A stretch of 64,000 nucleotides of DNA from Pseudolactococcus sp041800635 (GTDB taxonomy: Bacteria; Bacillota; Bacilli; Lactobacillales; Streptococcaceae): NCBI GenBank assembly GCA_047833645.1, contig CP181259.1, forward strand, positions 372,001-436,000, read 5' to 3'. Made by a program: the position numbers and the translations under genes. Each line of letters opens with the position of its first letter. Position 1 is the stretch's first letter. The notes below the pieces were generated by a model. The model was not told the origin of the DNA. It searched no databases and worked only from the letters and a program-made list of their open reading frames with translations. Below, piece by piece: positions 51,493-60,901 of this stretch.

Positions 51493-52568
51493 CAGTTCTC
51501 ACCTTCCTTCTTCGCCACTTTTTTAGGTAATTGCGGTAGAATTTTCTCGATGACAAACTTAATGCCAACAAAGAAAATGATACTTGCAATCACAACATTG
51601 ACAATTTCAGCTGGAATACCGGTAACGTTCATCCCTGGTGCGCCGACTTTCAAAATTGAGAAAAGGAAGGCTGCCAGAAGAATGCCGATAGGTGAATTTT
51701 CACCTAACAAGGCAACTGCCATCCCGTCAAAGCCGATTGAGAGACTTGAATACTGGACAAAGAAGTTTTGGAATGTCCCTAAGCCTTCGACGACACCACC
51801 CAAACCAGCGAGACCACCCGCCATTAACATCGACACAATAATCGTCCGCTTAGATGAAATCCCTGCTGATTCAGAGGCATTGGGATTTAAACCGACTGCA
51901 CGAATTTCAAAACCAAGGGTTGTCCGTTTAAAAATAATGGCCACGATGATAATCGCAATAATCGCAATAAAAATACCGATATTAAGCCGAGAATTATTGG
52001 TGATAGCCGTTAAAAATGAATTTCTAAAGGTCGCATTAGCCCCAACTTGAATCGTAGAGTCTTTGGATGCCATCAATTTTTGATTAAAGCCATAATGGAC
52101 CAAGTAGGTTGAGACAAGTAAAATGATGTAGTTCATCATGATCGTGACAATGACTTCGCTCGTCCCCAGAAAGGCTTTCAAAATCCCCGGAATCGCCGCC
52201 ATCATGGCACCCCAAGCGGCACCGATAATAATCACAAGTGGAATCATGATGACACGTGGTAAATCTGGAAAGCTAAGGGCAAACCAGACCGATGAAATCC
52301 AGCCCGCCAAGGCTTGACCAGACATCCCGATATTAATCATCCCAGCTTTCATGGCAACCGCAAAGGACAAGCCTGTCAAAATCAGCGGTCCCATGCTACG
52401 GAAAATTTCACCGATAGACTTACTCGTACCAAAAGCCTGAGTCAGCAAATCCTCATAGCCCCAAAGGGGGTTGTACCCAAATACCAGCATTATGATGGCA
52501 CCTAGTAAGAAACCGGCGACAACAGCGATGACTGGCACGAGGCCTTTTCTTATTGATAAATTTTTCAT
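51492..52568 (-). CDS. nupB: Nucleoside ABC transporter permease (NupB/YufP-like)
   Basis: 358 residues, ten or so helices. AMKAGMINIGMSGQALAGWI and RAVGLNPNASESAGISSKR parallel the motifs in nupC. Second permease of the heterodimer. Two bases after nupA. Confidence 0.88.
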   Translation of the reverse strand: MKNLSIRKGLVPVIAVVAGFLLGAIIMLVFGYNPLWGYEDLLTQAFGTSKSIGEIFRSMGPLILTGLSFAVAMKAGMINIGMSGQALAGWISSVWFALSFPDLPRVIMIPLVIIIGAAWGAMMAAIPGILKAFLGTSEVIVTIMMNYIILLVSTYLVHYGFNQKLMASKDSTIQVGANATFRNSFLTAITNNSRLNIGIFIAIIAIIIVAIIFKRTTLGFEIRAVGLNPNASESAGISSKRTIIVSMLMAGGLAGLGGVVEGLGTFQNFFVQYSSLSIGFDGMAVALLGENSPIGILLAAFLFSILKVGAPGMNVTGIPAEIVNVVIASIIFFVGIKFVIEKILPQLPKKVAKKEGEN

Positions 52569-52570
52569 GT

Positions 52571-54085
52571 TTACCCTTTGCCTCCTACCATCATCACACC
52601 AAGTGCTTGTTTTGATGTTTCTCGAGGATCAACAATGCCCTGAATTTGACCATCGTGGATGACCGCAATTCTATCTGAGACATTTAAGATTTCATCCAGT
52701 TCATAGGACACAACTAAAACAGCCTTGCCTTCATCCCTGGCACGAATCAAACGTTTGTGGATATATTCAATGGCCCCAACGTCTAAGCCACGCGTTGGCT
52801 GACTCACAATCATTAAATCTGGATTGCGATCAATTTCGCGTGCGATAACAGCTTTTTGCTGATTCCCGCCTGAAAGAGAGGCTGCTGAGACGAGCTCACT
52901 GGCGCCTCGGACGTCAAATTCTGTCATCAGCTCACGCGCATGGCGGTTGATTGCTTTATAATTAAGCAGCCCATGACGGCTCAAGGGTGCCTGATAATAG
53001 GTTTGCAGACTGATATTTTCAGCAACGGTCATGGCCAAAATCAAGCCATCACGATGGCGGTCTTCTGGGATGTGGGCAACTGATAGCTCGGTGATTTGAC
53101 GCGGTCTGAAGTTAGCCACGTTTTGACCTTTAACGTCAATTTGACCACTCTCAACGTGCTGTAACCCCGTTATGGCACGGACTAACTCACTTTGTCCATT
53201 ACCGTCGATACCAGCGATCCCTACGATTTCACCCGCATGGACCTGCAAAGAAAGTGATTTCACGGCTTGGGCACCGCGACTTTCGTTGACGACCAAATCC
53301 TTGATGTCGAGAACGACTTTGCCTGGATTGGCGGCTTTTTTATCGGTCACAAACGAGACGCTGTGACCGACCATCATTTCAGCGAGTTCCTTACTTGAAC
53401 GGCCGGCAACGTTAACCGTTTGGATCGATTTCCCACGACGAATAACGGTTACGCGTTCTGCGACTGCCCGAATTTCGTCGAGTTTATGGGTAATCAGAAT
53501 GATAGACTTGCCTTCTTTGACAAGATTTCGCATGATTTCAAGCAACTCTAAGATTTCAGCTGGTGTCAAGACGGCGGTTGGCTCATCAAAAATGAGAATG
53601 TCCGCACCCCGATAGAGGGTTTTCAAAATCTCAACGCGCTGTTGTTGACCGACATTAATATCTCTGACAAGGGCATCAGGCTTGACTTCAAGACCATACT
53701 TTTGAGACAGCTCGAGGATTTCTTTCTCGGCTTTTTTAATATCTAATTTGCCGCCGTGGACCGTTTCATTGCCCAAAATGATGTTTTCAGTGACTGTAAA
53801 AGCGTCCACTAACATAAAATGTTGGTGAACCATCCCAATCCCAAGTTTGCTGGCTTTCGACGGTGAATCGATTTTTTCCAACTCACCATTGACCAAGATC
53901 TCGCCAGAAGTCGGTTCCAGCAAGCCAGAGAGCATGTTCATCAGGGTCGACTTGCCTGCACCATTCTCGCCTAAAAGCGCGTGAATTTCACCTTTTCTAA
54001 CTTGCAAATCGATCTGATCATTCGCAACAAATTCTCCAAAAATTTTAGTGACTTTGCGCATTTCTATCACATTTTGTGCTGTCAT
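52571..54085 (-). CDS. nupA: Nucleoside ABC transporter ATP-binding protein (NupA/YufO-like)
   Basis: 504 residues from ATG 54085 (GGAG five bases upstream). Duplicated ABC ATPase: the first half has GENGAGKST, NVGQQQRVEIL and LIFDEPTAVLTP; the second half has GIDGNGQSE in the Walker A place and LSGGNQQKAVIARE, with a degenerate second site typical of sugar/nucleoside importers. Own extended -10 promoter (TGG-TATAAT, minus 54122-54117) after a terminator. Confidence 0.9.
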   Translation of the reverse strand: MTAQNVIEMRKVTKIFGEFVANDQIDLQVRKGEIHALLGENGAGKSTLMNMLSGLLEPTSGEILVNGELEKIDSPSKASKLGIGMVHQHFMLVDAFTVTENIILGNETVHGGKLDIKKAEKEILELSQKYGLEVKPDALVRDINVGQQQRVEILKTLYRGADILIFDEPTAVLTPAEILELLEIMRNLVKEGKSIILITHKLDEIRAVAERVTVIRRGKSIQTVNVAGRSSKELAEMMVGHSVSFVTDKKAANPGKVVLDIKDLVVNESRGAQAVKSLSLQVHAGEIVGIAGIDGNGQSELVRAITGLQHVESGQIDVKGQNVANFRPRQITELSVAHIPEDRHRDGLILAMTVAENISLQTYYQAPLSRHGLLNYKAINRHARELMTEFDVRGASELVSAASLSGGNQQKAVIAREIDRNPDLMIVSQPTRGLDVGAIEYIHKRLIRARDEGKAVLVVSYELDEILNVSDRIAVIHDGQIQGIVDPRETSKQALGVMMVGGKG

Positions 54086-54154
54086 CAAAACTCCGTTCTA
54101 CTATTTTGTCCATTTTATTATACCATATTGCTGGATACGATTTCATATCAACTG

Positions 54155-54182
54155 AAAAAATTCTAGGTATGACCTAGAATCT
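54155..54182 (-). terminator. Terminator after deoD
   Basis: ATTCTAGGT-ATG-ACCTAGAAT perfect stem followed by six U's on the minus strand, splitting deoB-punA-deoD from nupABC. Confidence 0.85.
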
Positions 54183-54219
54183 TCAGTCAATCGTCAATTT
54201 TTAAGACGTCAAACCTGAC

Positions 54220-54924
54220 TTAGGCGATAAGCGTTTCAAGGCCCACTTGCATCATGTCCGTAAAAGTTTTTTCGCGTTCCTCAGCCGTCGTATCTTCATC
54301 TAACACCAAACTGTCAGAAATTGTCATCAAACTCAGCGCTTGGACTTGATGTTTGGCCGCCAAGTAATAGAGCGCAGCGGCTTCCATCTCAACAGCTTTA
54401 ACACCCATGGTCCCGAGCTTGATGTTTTTGTCAAATAGGTCTGAATAAAATAAATCAGCAGATAAAACATTCCCAACGTGGGTGATGACACCCATGTCTT
54501 TAGCGATGTGGTAAGCCGTATCTAGCAAGGTAAAATCAGCAATTTGGGGCAGGTCATACTCAGGCCAATCGTTTTGGATGATGCGAGATGTCGTTGCAGC
54601 GGCTTGGGCAAGGACTAATTCACGAACGTGGACGTCTTTAGACAGAGAGCCAGCAGTCCCGACGCGGATAAGTTTTTTGACATCGTATGCTGTGATTAAT
54701 TCGTGGGCATAAATGGAAATAGACGGCATCCCCATCCCAGTGCCCATGACTGACACACGTTCGCCTTTATAGGTGCCTGTATAGCCAAACATATTTCGAA
54801 TCTCATTAAACAAGACAGGATTTTCTAAAAAGTTCTCAGCGATAAATTTGGCACGCAAAGGATCACCTGGTAACAAAATTTTATCCGCAATGTCACCTTT
54901 TTGGGCGGCAATATGAATTGACAT
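54220..54924 (-). CDS. deoD: Purine nucleoside phosphorylase DeoD type
   Basis: 234 residues, hexameric NP-I family. GDPLRAKFIAENFL, GMGMPSISIYAHELI, RVGTAGSLSKDV and the catalytic region ISDSLVLDEDTTAEER. It splits purine (deoxy)nucleosides with phosphate. Start overlaps the punA stop by one base. Second phosphorylase in the operon. Confidence 0.95.
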   Translation of the reverse strand: MSIHIAAQKGDIADKILLPGDPLRAKFIAENFLENPVLFNEIRNMFGYTGTYKGERVSVMGTGMGMPSISIYAHELITAYDVKKLIRVGTAGSLSKDVHVRELVLAQAAATTSRIIQNDWPEYDLPQIADFTLLDTAYHIAKDMGVITHVGNVLSADLFYSDLFDKNIKLGTMGVKAVEMEAAALYYLAAKHQVQALSLMTISDSLVLDEDTTAEEREKTFTDMMQVGLETLIA

Positions 54925-55733
54925 TAGAGTTCCTCCAAGATTTCCTTGATCAACGTTTTAAAGGTCTCTTTAATCCGTGTTGTCACTTCGACGACTTCTT
55001 CGTGGTTGAGCTCAGCTTGCTTACCAGCCGCATGGTTGGTGATGGCAGAAATCCCAAGGACACGCAAGCCTGAATGTACCGCAATGATCACTTCTGGGAC
55101 AGTCGACATCCCGACAGCATCCGCACCGATCGTTTCAGCGAAACGAATTTCAGCAGGTGTTTCATAAGTTGGTCCAGTGAAGCCCATATAAACACCTTCT
55201 TGTAAAGCAATACCCGCACGATCTGCAACAATTTTCGCAGTCGCTTGGTAGGCTTTATCATAAGCACTTGACATATCAGGGAAGCGTGGGCCATAAGCGT
55301 CCAAGTTTTCACCGATGAGTGGATTTTGACCTGTGAAATTAATATGATCATTAATCAACATCAAGGTACCAGGACCATGAGTCACACCACCTGCAGCGTT
55401 AGTGACAAGGATACCTGTCGCATCTAATTCAGCCATGACACGCACTGGGAAAGTCACAACATCAAGTGGGTTCCCTTCATAAAAGTGGAACCGCCCTTGA
55501 AGTGCCAGTACTTTTTTGCCTGAAAGTGTGCCGTAGACCAACTTGCCAGCATGACCAGCAACGGTTGATTTGCCCCAGTTCGGGATATCCGCATAGTCAA
55601 TGACGACTGGATTTGAAATTTCATCCGCTAATTCACCCAAGCCTGATCCTAAGATCAAACCAAAGTCAACATTTTCAACGCCTTGTTCTTGTAGGAAAAC
55701 AACAGTTTCCTTTATTTTATCCATCATAGTCAT
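54924..55733 (-). CDS. punA: Purine nucleoside phosphorylase I (trimeric, PunA)
   Basis: 269 residues. LILGSGLGELAD, TNAAGGVTHG, MGFTGPTYETPAEIRF and the base-binding SAITNHAAGK mark the trimeric inosine/guanosine-specific class. It complements DeoD in purine salvage. The start lies two bases after deoB; MDKIKETV is an alternative start three codons in. Confidence 0.94.
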   Translation of the reverse strand: MTMMDKIKETVVFLQEQGVENVDFGLILGSGLGELADEISNPVVIDYADIPNWGKSTVAGHAGKLVYGTLSGKKVLALQGRFHFYEGNPLDVVTFPVRVMAELDATGILVTNAAGGVTHGPGTLMLINDHINFTGQNPLIGENLDAYGPRFPDMSSAYDKAYQATAKIVADRAGIALQEGVYMGFTGPTYETPAEIRFAETIGADAVGMSTVPEVIIAVHSGLRVLGISAITNHAAGKQAELNHEEVVEVTTRIKETFKTLIKEILEEL

Positions 55734-55735
55734 GA

Positions 55736-56953
55736 TTATTTTAAGTCTCCTAAGAATGATTGACCGTTTTCTGTCGCAGGCACGCCGAAGTTTTCAGCGA
55801 CCGTTGCTGAAATATCAGCATAATGGCCGATATCTAACACACCTTGTCCAGTAAAGGCTTTGCTGTAAGCCAATAAAGGCACATATTCACGGGTGTGGTC
55901 AGTCCCAACATAAGTTGGGTCATTCCCATGGTCAGCAGTAATCAACAAGAGGTCATTTTCCCCCATTGCGGCATAGATTTCTGGTAATCTGTCATCAAAT
56001 TCATTGATGGCATTACCATAACCCGCCACATCACGACGGTGACCAAAGAGGGCATCAAAGTCAACCAAGTTCGTAAATGAGAAACCTGTTTCGAAGTCTG
56101 GCAGTTGCAAGGTCTCAATCAAGCGATCGACACCTACCATGTTACTTGCCGTATGGCCCATGTCATGGTTAATGCCGACACCATTGAAGATATCGTTGAT
56201 TTTACCAACAGAGTAGACACCGATGCCTGCTTCATTGAGACTGTCTAAAACGGTATGACCGAAAGGTGATAGGGCATAGTCATGGCGATTGGCTGTCCGA
56301 GTAAAGTTACCAGGTGTCCCAAGATATGGTCGCGCAATAATTCGGCCAATCATGTAAGGATCGTCTAGTGTGATGGAGCGCACGTATTCACAGATTTTAT
56401 AAAGCTCATCTAGTGGGATAATGTCTTCATGCGCAGCAATTTGCAAGACTGGATCGGCTGAGGTATAAATGATCAACTCCCCAGTTTCCATTTGGCGCGC
56501 ACCGAAGTCATCGATGACGGCAGTACCAGAATAGGGCATATTGGCTTCACGAATGACCTTACGGCCTGAAAAAGCTTCGATTTTTTCAAGCAAATCTTCA
56601 GGGTAACCTTCAGGGAAAACGCGGAAGGGGACTTGGATGTTCAAGCCCATGATTTCCCAGTGACCTGTCATGGTATCTTTACCACGTGAAATCTCTTCAA
56701 GTTTTGTGGCATAGCCTGTCAACTGGTCTGTGGCAATTGGGTCAAGGCCAACGAGGGCTTTGTCGCGTGGAATATGGCCCAGGCCAAGTTTTGCCATGTT
56801 TGGCACGTTCAGAGTAAAGTTTTCTGAAATGTGACCGAGTGTATCTGACTGGGTATCGTTTGTATCGTGGTTGAAGAATTCAGCTGCATCAGGTGCAGCA
56901 CCGATTCCAACTGAATCCATAACAACTAAATGAATCCGATTAAATTTTGACAT
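55736..56953 (-). CDS. deoB: Phosphopentomutase
   Basis: 405 residues. It converts (deoxy)ribose 1-phosphate to 5-phosphate. Alkaline-phosphatase fold with metal motifs VMDSVGIGAAPDA, SADPVLQIAAHE and ITADHGNDPTYVGTDHTRE, and DTMTGHWE carrying the phospho-Thr. First of deoB-punA-deoD, after a terminator. Confidence 0.96.
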   Translation of the reverse strand: MSKFNRIHLVVMDSVGIGAAPDAAEFFNHDTNDTQSDTLGHISENFTLNVPNMAKLGLGHIPRDKALVGLDPIATDQLTGYATKLEEISRGKDTMTGHWEIMGLNIQVPFRVFPEGYPEDLLEKIEAFSGRKVIREANMPYSGTAVIDDFGARQMETGELIIYTSADPVLQIAAHEDIIPLDELYKICEYVRSITLDDPYMIGRIIARPYLGTPGNFTRTANRHDYALSPFGHTVLDSLNEAGIGVYSVGKINDIFNGVGINHDMGHTASNMVGVDRLIETLQLPDFETGFSFTNLVDFDALFGHRRDVAGYGNAINEFDDRLPEIYAAMGENDLLLITADHGNDPTYVGTDHTREYVPLLAYSKAFTGQGVLDIGHYADISATVAENFGVPATENGQSFLGDLK

Positions 56954-56974
56954 ATGAACTTCTTTCTAATAGTT

Positions 56975-57012
56975 AAAAGACAGTGCCTAAAAGCAAGCAC
57001 TGTCTTTTATAT
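56975..57012 (-). terminator. Terminator after bmpA
   Basis: AAAAGACAGTGC pairs with GCACTGTCTTTT; strong stem with U-rich flank on the minus strand. Confidence 0.85.
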
Positions 57013-57021
57013 TGCTAAATC

Positions 57022-58074
57022 TTATTTTTCAGGGACAGTAATTTTACCTGAATTAATGTCTTCGTAAGCTTGATCAACTGCGCTTTTAGCGTCTTTAGAC
57101 AGGTTGTCATCGGCTAGGCCAACAGCGCCTTCTTTGATACCGTAAACAACGTGTTTACCGCCTGGGAATTTACCAGCTGCAGTTTCTTTACTGATGTTTT
57201 GAACGGCTTCGCCAACACCTTTAGTTGTTGACGCAAGGACGAAGTTAGATTTTTTACCATCTTTAGACGTATAGTTACCTTCACCTTTTTGGTCACGGTC
57301 AACACCGAGAACCCAAACTTTATCCGCTTCTTTTTTCTCTTCGTTCAATGATTTGGCTTCAGAGAAGACACCCGCACCCGTTCCGCCAGCTGCTTGATAG
57401 ATAATGTCTGCGCCACCAGCGTATTGTGTGGCAGCAATTGTTTTACCTTTAGCAGCGTCTGCGAATGAACCTGCGTAGTCAACTTGGACTTTGATTGATT
57501 TATCGACAGATTTGACACCTGCTTCAAAACCTTTTTCAAAACGTGAAATGACTTCACCTTCCATACCACCGACAAAACCAACGATTTTTGTTTTCGTTGT
57601 TTTCGCTGCAGCAACACCTGCAAGGTAAGCAGCTTCTTGGTCTCTAAAGGTTGCTGAAGCAACATTTTTTTGACCCTCAATGACATCATCAATCAAGACA
57701 TAATTGATGCCCGCATTGTTTTTAGCGGCTTCATCAATGGCATTGTGGAGTGCAAAACCGATACCGTAGATCAATTTGTAGCCACCTGAGACAGCGCTGT
57801 CAAGGTTTGTGGCGTAGTCAGATTCACTAGCAGATTGGAAATACGTGTAGCCTTTATCTTTAGATAAATTGTTTTCTTTCCCCCAAGCTTGCAACCCTTC
57901 CCATGATGATTGGTTGAATGACTTATCATCTACACCACCAGTATCTGTAATGATGGCAACGGTTAAGTCTGTTTTAGCTTTATCTGAACCCGTACTCTTA
58001 TCACGGCTACCACAAGCGGCAAGTGACAAGGCTACAACAGCAGCTAAACCAACACCAATTACTTTTTTATTCAT
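57022..58074 (-). CDS. bmpA: BMP family nucleoside-binding lipoprotein
   Basis: 350 residues from ATG 58074. Signal peptide with lipobox LAAC (MNKKVIGVGLAAVVALSLAACG). Bmp domain: AIITDTGGVDDKSFNQSSWEG, GFVGGMEGEVISRFEKGFEAG and WVLGVDRDQ. It captures nucleosides for the NupABC importer; separated from the transporter genes by deoB-punA-deoD. High codon bias (GCT, AAA, GAA) suggests strong expression. Own promoter with a palindromic operator. Confidence 0.93.
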   Translation of the reverse strand: MNKKVIGVGLAAVVALSLAACGSRDKSTGSDKAKTDLTVAIITDTGGVDDKSFNQSSWEGLQAWGKENNLSKDKGYTYFQSASESDYATNLDSAVSGGYKLIYGIGFALHNAIDEAAKNNAGINYVLIDDVIEGQKNVASATFRDQEAAYLAGVAAAKTTKTKIVGFVGGMEGEVISRFEKGFEAGVKSVDKSIKVQVDYAGSFADAAKGKTIAATQYAGGADIIYQAAGGTGAGVFSEAKSLNEEKKEADKVWVLGVDRDQKGEGNYTSKDGKKSNFVLASTTKGVGEAVQNISKETAAGKFPGGKHVVYGIKEGAVGLADDNLSKDAKSAVDQAYEDINSGKITVPEK

Positions 58075-58147
58075 CAAAATGAACTCCTTCAAATTATGGC
58101 TCACGCAAGCGTCAGCAAGGCAACATGTGTTTTAAAACTCTAGCTTA

Positions 58148-58176
58148 ATTTTAACTTAACTCGTGTGAATTCACAA
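58148..58176 (-). promoter_or_regulatory. bmpA promoter with palindromic operator
   Basis: Minus strand TTGTGA (58176-58171), 17 bp, TAAAAT (58153-58148). The perfect palindrome TGTGAATTCACA (58164-58175) overlaps the -35 and is a likely repressor site. Confidence 0.6.
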
Positions 58177-58222
58177 CTATTTAACAATTTATTTTGATAA
58201 TAAAACTCTAATTATTTGGTTT

Positions 58223-58615
58223 TTAGTCTAAATTCTTAAAATGATAGGGCAATAACTCACCAACAGTTGTTTTTTTAACCTCACCCGCTTTTGAATAGAG
58301 CCAAACTGGCAGCTCATCTGGACAAAATTCAGTCAAGACTTGCCGACAAGCGCCACAAGGCGAAATTGGTTCATCTGTTTCGCCATAGATGCCAATCATT
58401 TCAAAGTCACGGACCCCACTCGAAACGGCTTTAAAAATCGCTGTCCGTTCAGCGCAATTGGTCAATCCAAAACTGGCATTTTCGATATTACAGCCTTGAA
58501 AGACTAGGCCATTTTTAGCGACTAGAGCTGCCCCTACCGGAAAGTGAGAATAAGGCACATAGGCCACACTCGCTGCTTCTCTTGCTTGTTTAAAAAGCTC
58601 AGTATCCATTGCCAT
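58223..58615 (-). CDS. cdd: Cytidine deaminase
   Basis: 130 residues. Zinc enzyme deaminating cytidine and deoxycytidine; motifs NIENASFGLTNCAERTAIF (catalytic Glu, first Cys) and SPCGACRQVLTEF (two Cys). Start overlaps deoC by 17 bases; ATG 58615 has AGGA about ten bases upstream, ATG 58609 is an alternative. Confidence 0.96.
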   Translation of the reverse strand: MAMDTELFKQAREAASVAYVPYSHFPVGAALVAKNGLVFQGCNIENASFGLTNCAERTAIFKAVSSGVRDFEMIGIYGETDEPISPCGACRQVLTEFCPDELPVWLYSKAGEVKKTTVGELLPYHFKNLD

Positions 58616-59264
58616 CGGCGATATTTCCTTTCATGATCTCAACACCATTTGACGTCCCAAGACGTGTCGCACCTGCTGCAATCATGGCTTCGGCATCCGC
58701 CATCGAACGCACGCCACCTGATGCTTTCACACCTAAATCAGGCCCAACCGTTTGACGCATGAGCGCGATATCCGCAACCGTTGCCCCAGCTGTCGAAAAG
58801 CCTGTTGACGTTTTAACGAAGTCTGCACCCGCGCGAACAGCGGCTTGACAAGCTTTGACTTTTTCTTCATCTGTCAGTAAAGACGTTTCGATGATGACTT
58901 TGGTTAGGACATCTCCTGAAGCATCTACAACGGATTGGATGTCAGATTCGACTAAATCCCAGTCGCCATCTTTAGCCGCGCCAATATTGATCACCATGTC
59001 GACTTCATCTGCCCCATTTTTAACGGCTTCAGCCGCTTCGAAGGCTTTGACTGCTGACGTATTGGCCCCCAAGGGGAAACCGATGACGGTACAGACTTTC
59101 ACGTCTGTCGCCGCTAACTTTTCAGCCGCAAAACTAACCCAGGTCGGGTTAAGACACACGCTCATGAAGTCATACTGGATGGCCTCGTCGATGATTTTTT
59201 GAACCGTCGCTTGGGGCGTATCGGCTTTTAAAACGGTATGATCGATATATTTGTTTAAGTTCAT
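58599..59264 (-). CDS. deoC: Deoxyribose-phosphate aldolase
   Basis: 221 residues. Splits deoxyribose 5-phosphate into acetaldehyde and glyceraldehyde 3-phosphate. The Schiff-base lysine is in FVKTSTGF; ASGGVRSMADAEAMI and DMVINIGAAKDGDW are family motifs. The start overlaps the pdp stop by four bases. Confidence 0.96.
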   Translation of the reverse strand: MNLNKYIDHTVLKADTPQATVQKIIDEAIQYDFMSVCLNPTWVSFAAEKLAATDVKVCTVIGFPLGANTSAVKAFEAAEAVKNGADEVDMVINIGAAKDGDWDLVESDIQSVVDASGDVLTKVIIETSLLTDEEKVKACQAAVRAGADFVKTSTGFSTAGATVADIALMRQTVGPDLGVKASGGVRSMADAEAMIAAGATRLGTSNGVEIMKGNIADGNGY

Positions 59265-60550
59265 TTGATAATCTCCACGATTTCTTTAATTTCTATTTGG
59301 TCATCTGAAATGCTGATGGCATCCAGCAAGATTTGGCTTTCCTGGTCGGCATCGAAGTCGGATTTGTTATATAATATCTCAAAAAGTGGCTCACCGATCG
59401 CAACTGGATCGCCGATTTTTTTAAAAATCTTCAGCCCAGCGTCTAGGTCCAGGACGTCTGACTTGACGGCACGACCTGCACCTGCACGCATGGCCAGGAG
59501 ACCGGCTGTCAGGGCATCAAAACTAGTGATATAACCGGCTTGCGTGCTGACCACAGTTTTGGTAAAGGTAGTCCCGTGTTCTGGCGATGCCAGTAATTCA
59601 GTCATATCGCCACACTGCGCTTCAATCATTTGCTTAAATTTATCAAGGGCTGCACCATTTGAGAGGTTTTCTAAAATGGTCGCTATTGAGGCATCAACAC
59701 CTGCCAGACTGAGCATGATTTGTGCGAGTTCAGCGATAAATTGTCTGAGTTCTGAGCTACCCCCCCCTTGTAAAACAGTCAGGCTTTCTGCAATTTCTAA
59801 GCGATTGCCAATCGTAGCGCCTAGTGGTTGACGCATGTCTGTAATGACAGCGACGGTCTTGCGTCCTACGGCATTGCCCAAATCCACCATGGTTTGCGCA
59901 AGTAAGCGGGCATCTGTCATGTTTTTCATGAAGGCACCACTGCCGACGGTCACATCGAGCAAAATGGCATCGCTACCGGCTGCGATTTTTTTCGACATAA
60001 TCGAGCTGGCAATCAGAGGGATAATGTCAACAGTCGCGGTCACATCACGCAGGGCGTAAAGCAGTTTGTCGGCCTTGACCAAATTATCCGACTGGCCAAT
60101 GACCGAAATGCCGATGTCTTTGACCTGTTGGACAAAATCAGCTTGAGTGCGCTCGACTTGGAAGCCGTGAATACTTTCGAGTTTGTCAATGGTGCCACCG
60201 GTGTGACCGAGCCCACGGCCGCTCATTTTAGCGACGGCCACGCCAAAACTGGCAACGAGTGGCGCTAAAATCAGGGTCACTTTATCGCCCACACCGCCAG
60301 TTGAGTGCTTATCAACCTTGACACCTGGAATGTCGGACAGGTCAATCTGCTCCCCTGTCGCCACCATGGCCATGGTCAAGTCTGCAATTTCTTCTTTCGT
60401 CATGCCTTGGAAATAGATCGCCATGGCCCAAGCAGACATTTGATAATCTGGAATCTCACCTGTCGCATACTGGTCAATCAGCCAAGTCGTTTCAGCCTTG
60501 GTCAGCGCCAGACCGTCTCGTTTTTTCTGAATGAGTTCAATCATTCTCAT
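59261..60550 (-). CDS. pdp: Pyrimidine-nucleoside phosphorylase
   Basis: 429 residues from ATG 60550 (GAGG seven bases upstream). Phosphorolyses thymidine, uridine and deoxyuridine. Signature KHSTGGVGDKVTLILAPLV, AKMSGRGLGHTGGTIDKL and SSIMSKKIAAG. First gene of pdp-deoC-cdd. A cre-like sequence lies about 140 bases upstream. Confidence 0.96.
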   Translation of the reverse strand: MRMIELIQKKRDGLALTKAETTWLIDQYATGEIPDYQMSAWAMAIYFQGMTKEEIADLTMAMVATGEQIDLSDIPGVKVDKHSTGGVGDKVTLILAPLVASFGVAVAKMSGRGLGHTGGTIDKLESIHGFQVERTQADFVQQVKDIGISVIGQSDNLVKADKLLYALRDVTATVDIIPLIASSIMSKKIAAGSDAILLDVTVGSGAFMKNMTDARLLAQTMVDLGNAVGRKTVAVITDMRQPLGATIGNRLEIAESLTVLQGGGSSELRQFIAELAQIMLSLAGVDASIATILENLSNGAALDKFKQMIEAQCGDMTELLASPEHGTTFTKTVVSTQAGYITSFDALTAGLLAMRAGAGRAVKSDVLDLDAGLKIFKKIGDPVAIGEPLFEILYNKSDFDADQESQILLDAISISDDQIEIKEIVEIIK

Positions 60551-60681
60551 CACGTCACCTCACTCTAATCTACCTATAAAACTCCCCTCAAAAGCGGGAT
60601 ATTTTGACTACTTTTTTAGGATATGTCAGGCTATATTTTATCATATTTTGTTGGAAAATGGCTGGGATAACTCCCCTTTTA

Positions 60682-60695
60682 AGCAAACGTTTTCC
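60682..60695. promoter_or_regulatory. cre-like site upstream of pdp
   Basis: AGCAAACGTTTTCC, with the AAACGTTT core of CcpA sites. Two TATAAT-like boxes (60721-60726 and 60635-60640, minus strand) lie on either side, so whether it would repress or activate is open. Confidence 0.5.
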
Positions 60696-60763
60696 TCTTT
60701 TATCTGAAATTATCGCAATCATTATATCTGAAATAAGTTATCTGAAGCGTTTTTTTGACAAAA

Positions 60764-60901
60764 GAAAAAGAGGCTGGGACAAAAGTCTCAGAAATATGAA
60801 AACCGCATGAAATTCGTTTTTAAAAACGTTGATTTCATACGGTTTTTGTATTTTAACAGTGTCCAAAATCTAGCGAATTTGGACTTTTGTCCCAGTCTCT
60901 A
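60764..60901. repeat. Short intergenic repeat element, copy C, with inverted ends
   Basis: AAGAGGCTGGGACAAAAGTC (60768-60787) and its complement at 60882-60900 enclose a large hairpin (AAAACCG...ATGAAAT with ATTTCAT...CGGTTTT). The ends are those of elements A and B but the motif array is missing. The right end supplies the stop codon of the signal-peptidase-like gene. Confidence 0.75.

Noticed and set aside
52571..54085. NupA as a ribose importer ATPase (RbsA)
   Set aside because: Same ATPase class, but the two permease types, BmpA and nucleoside enzymes point to nucleoside uptake.
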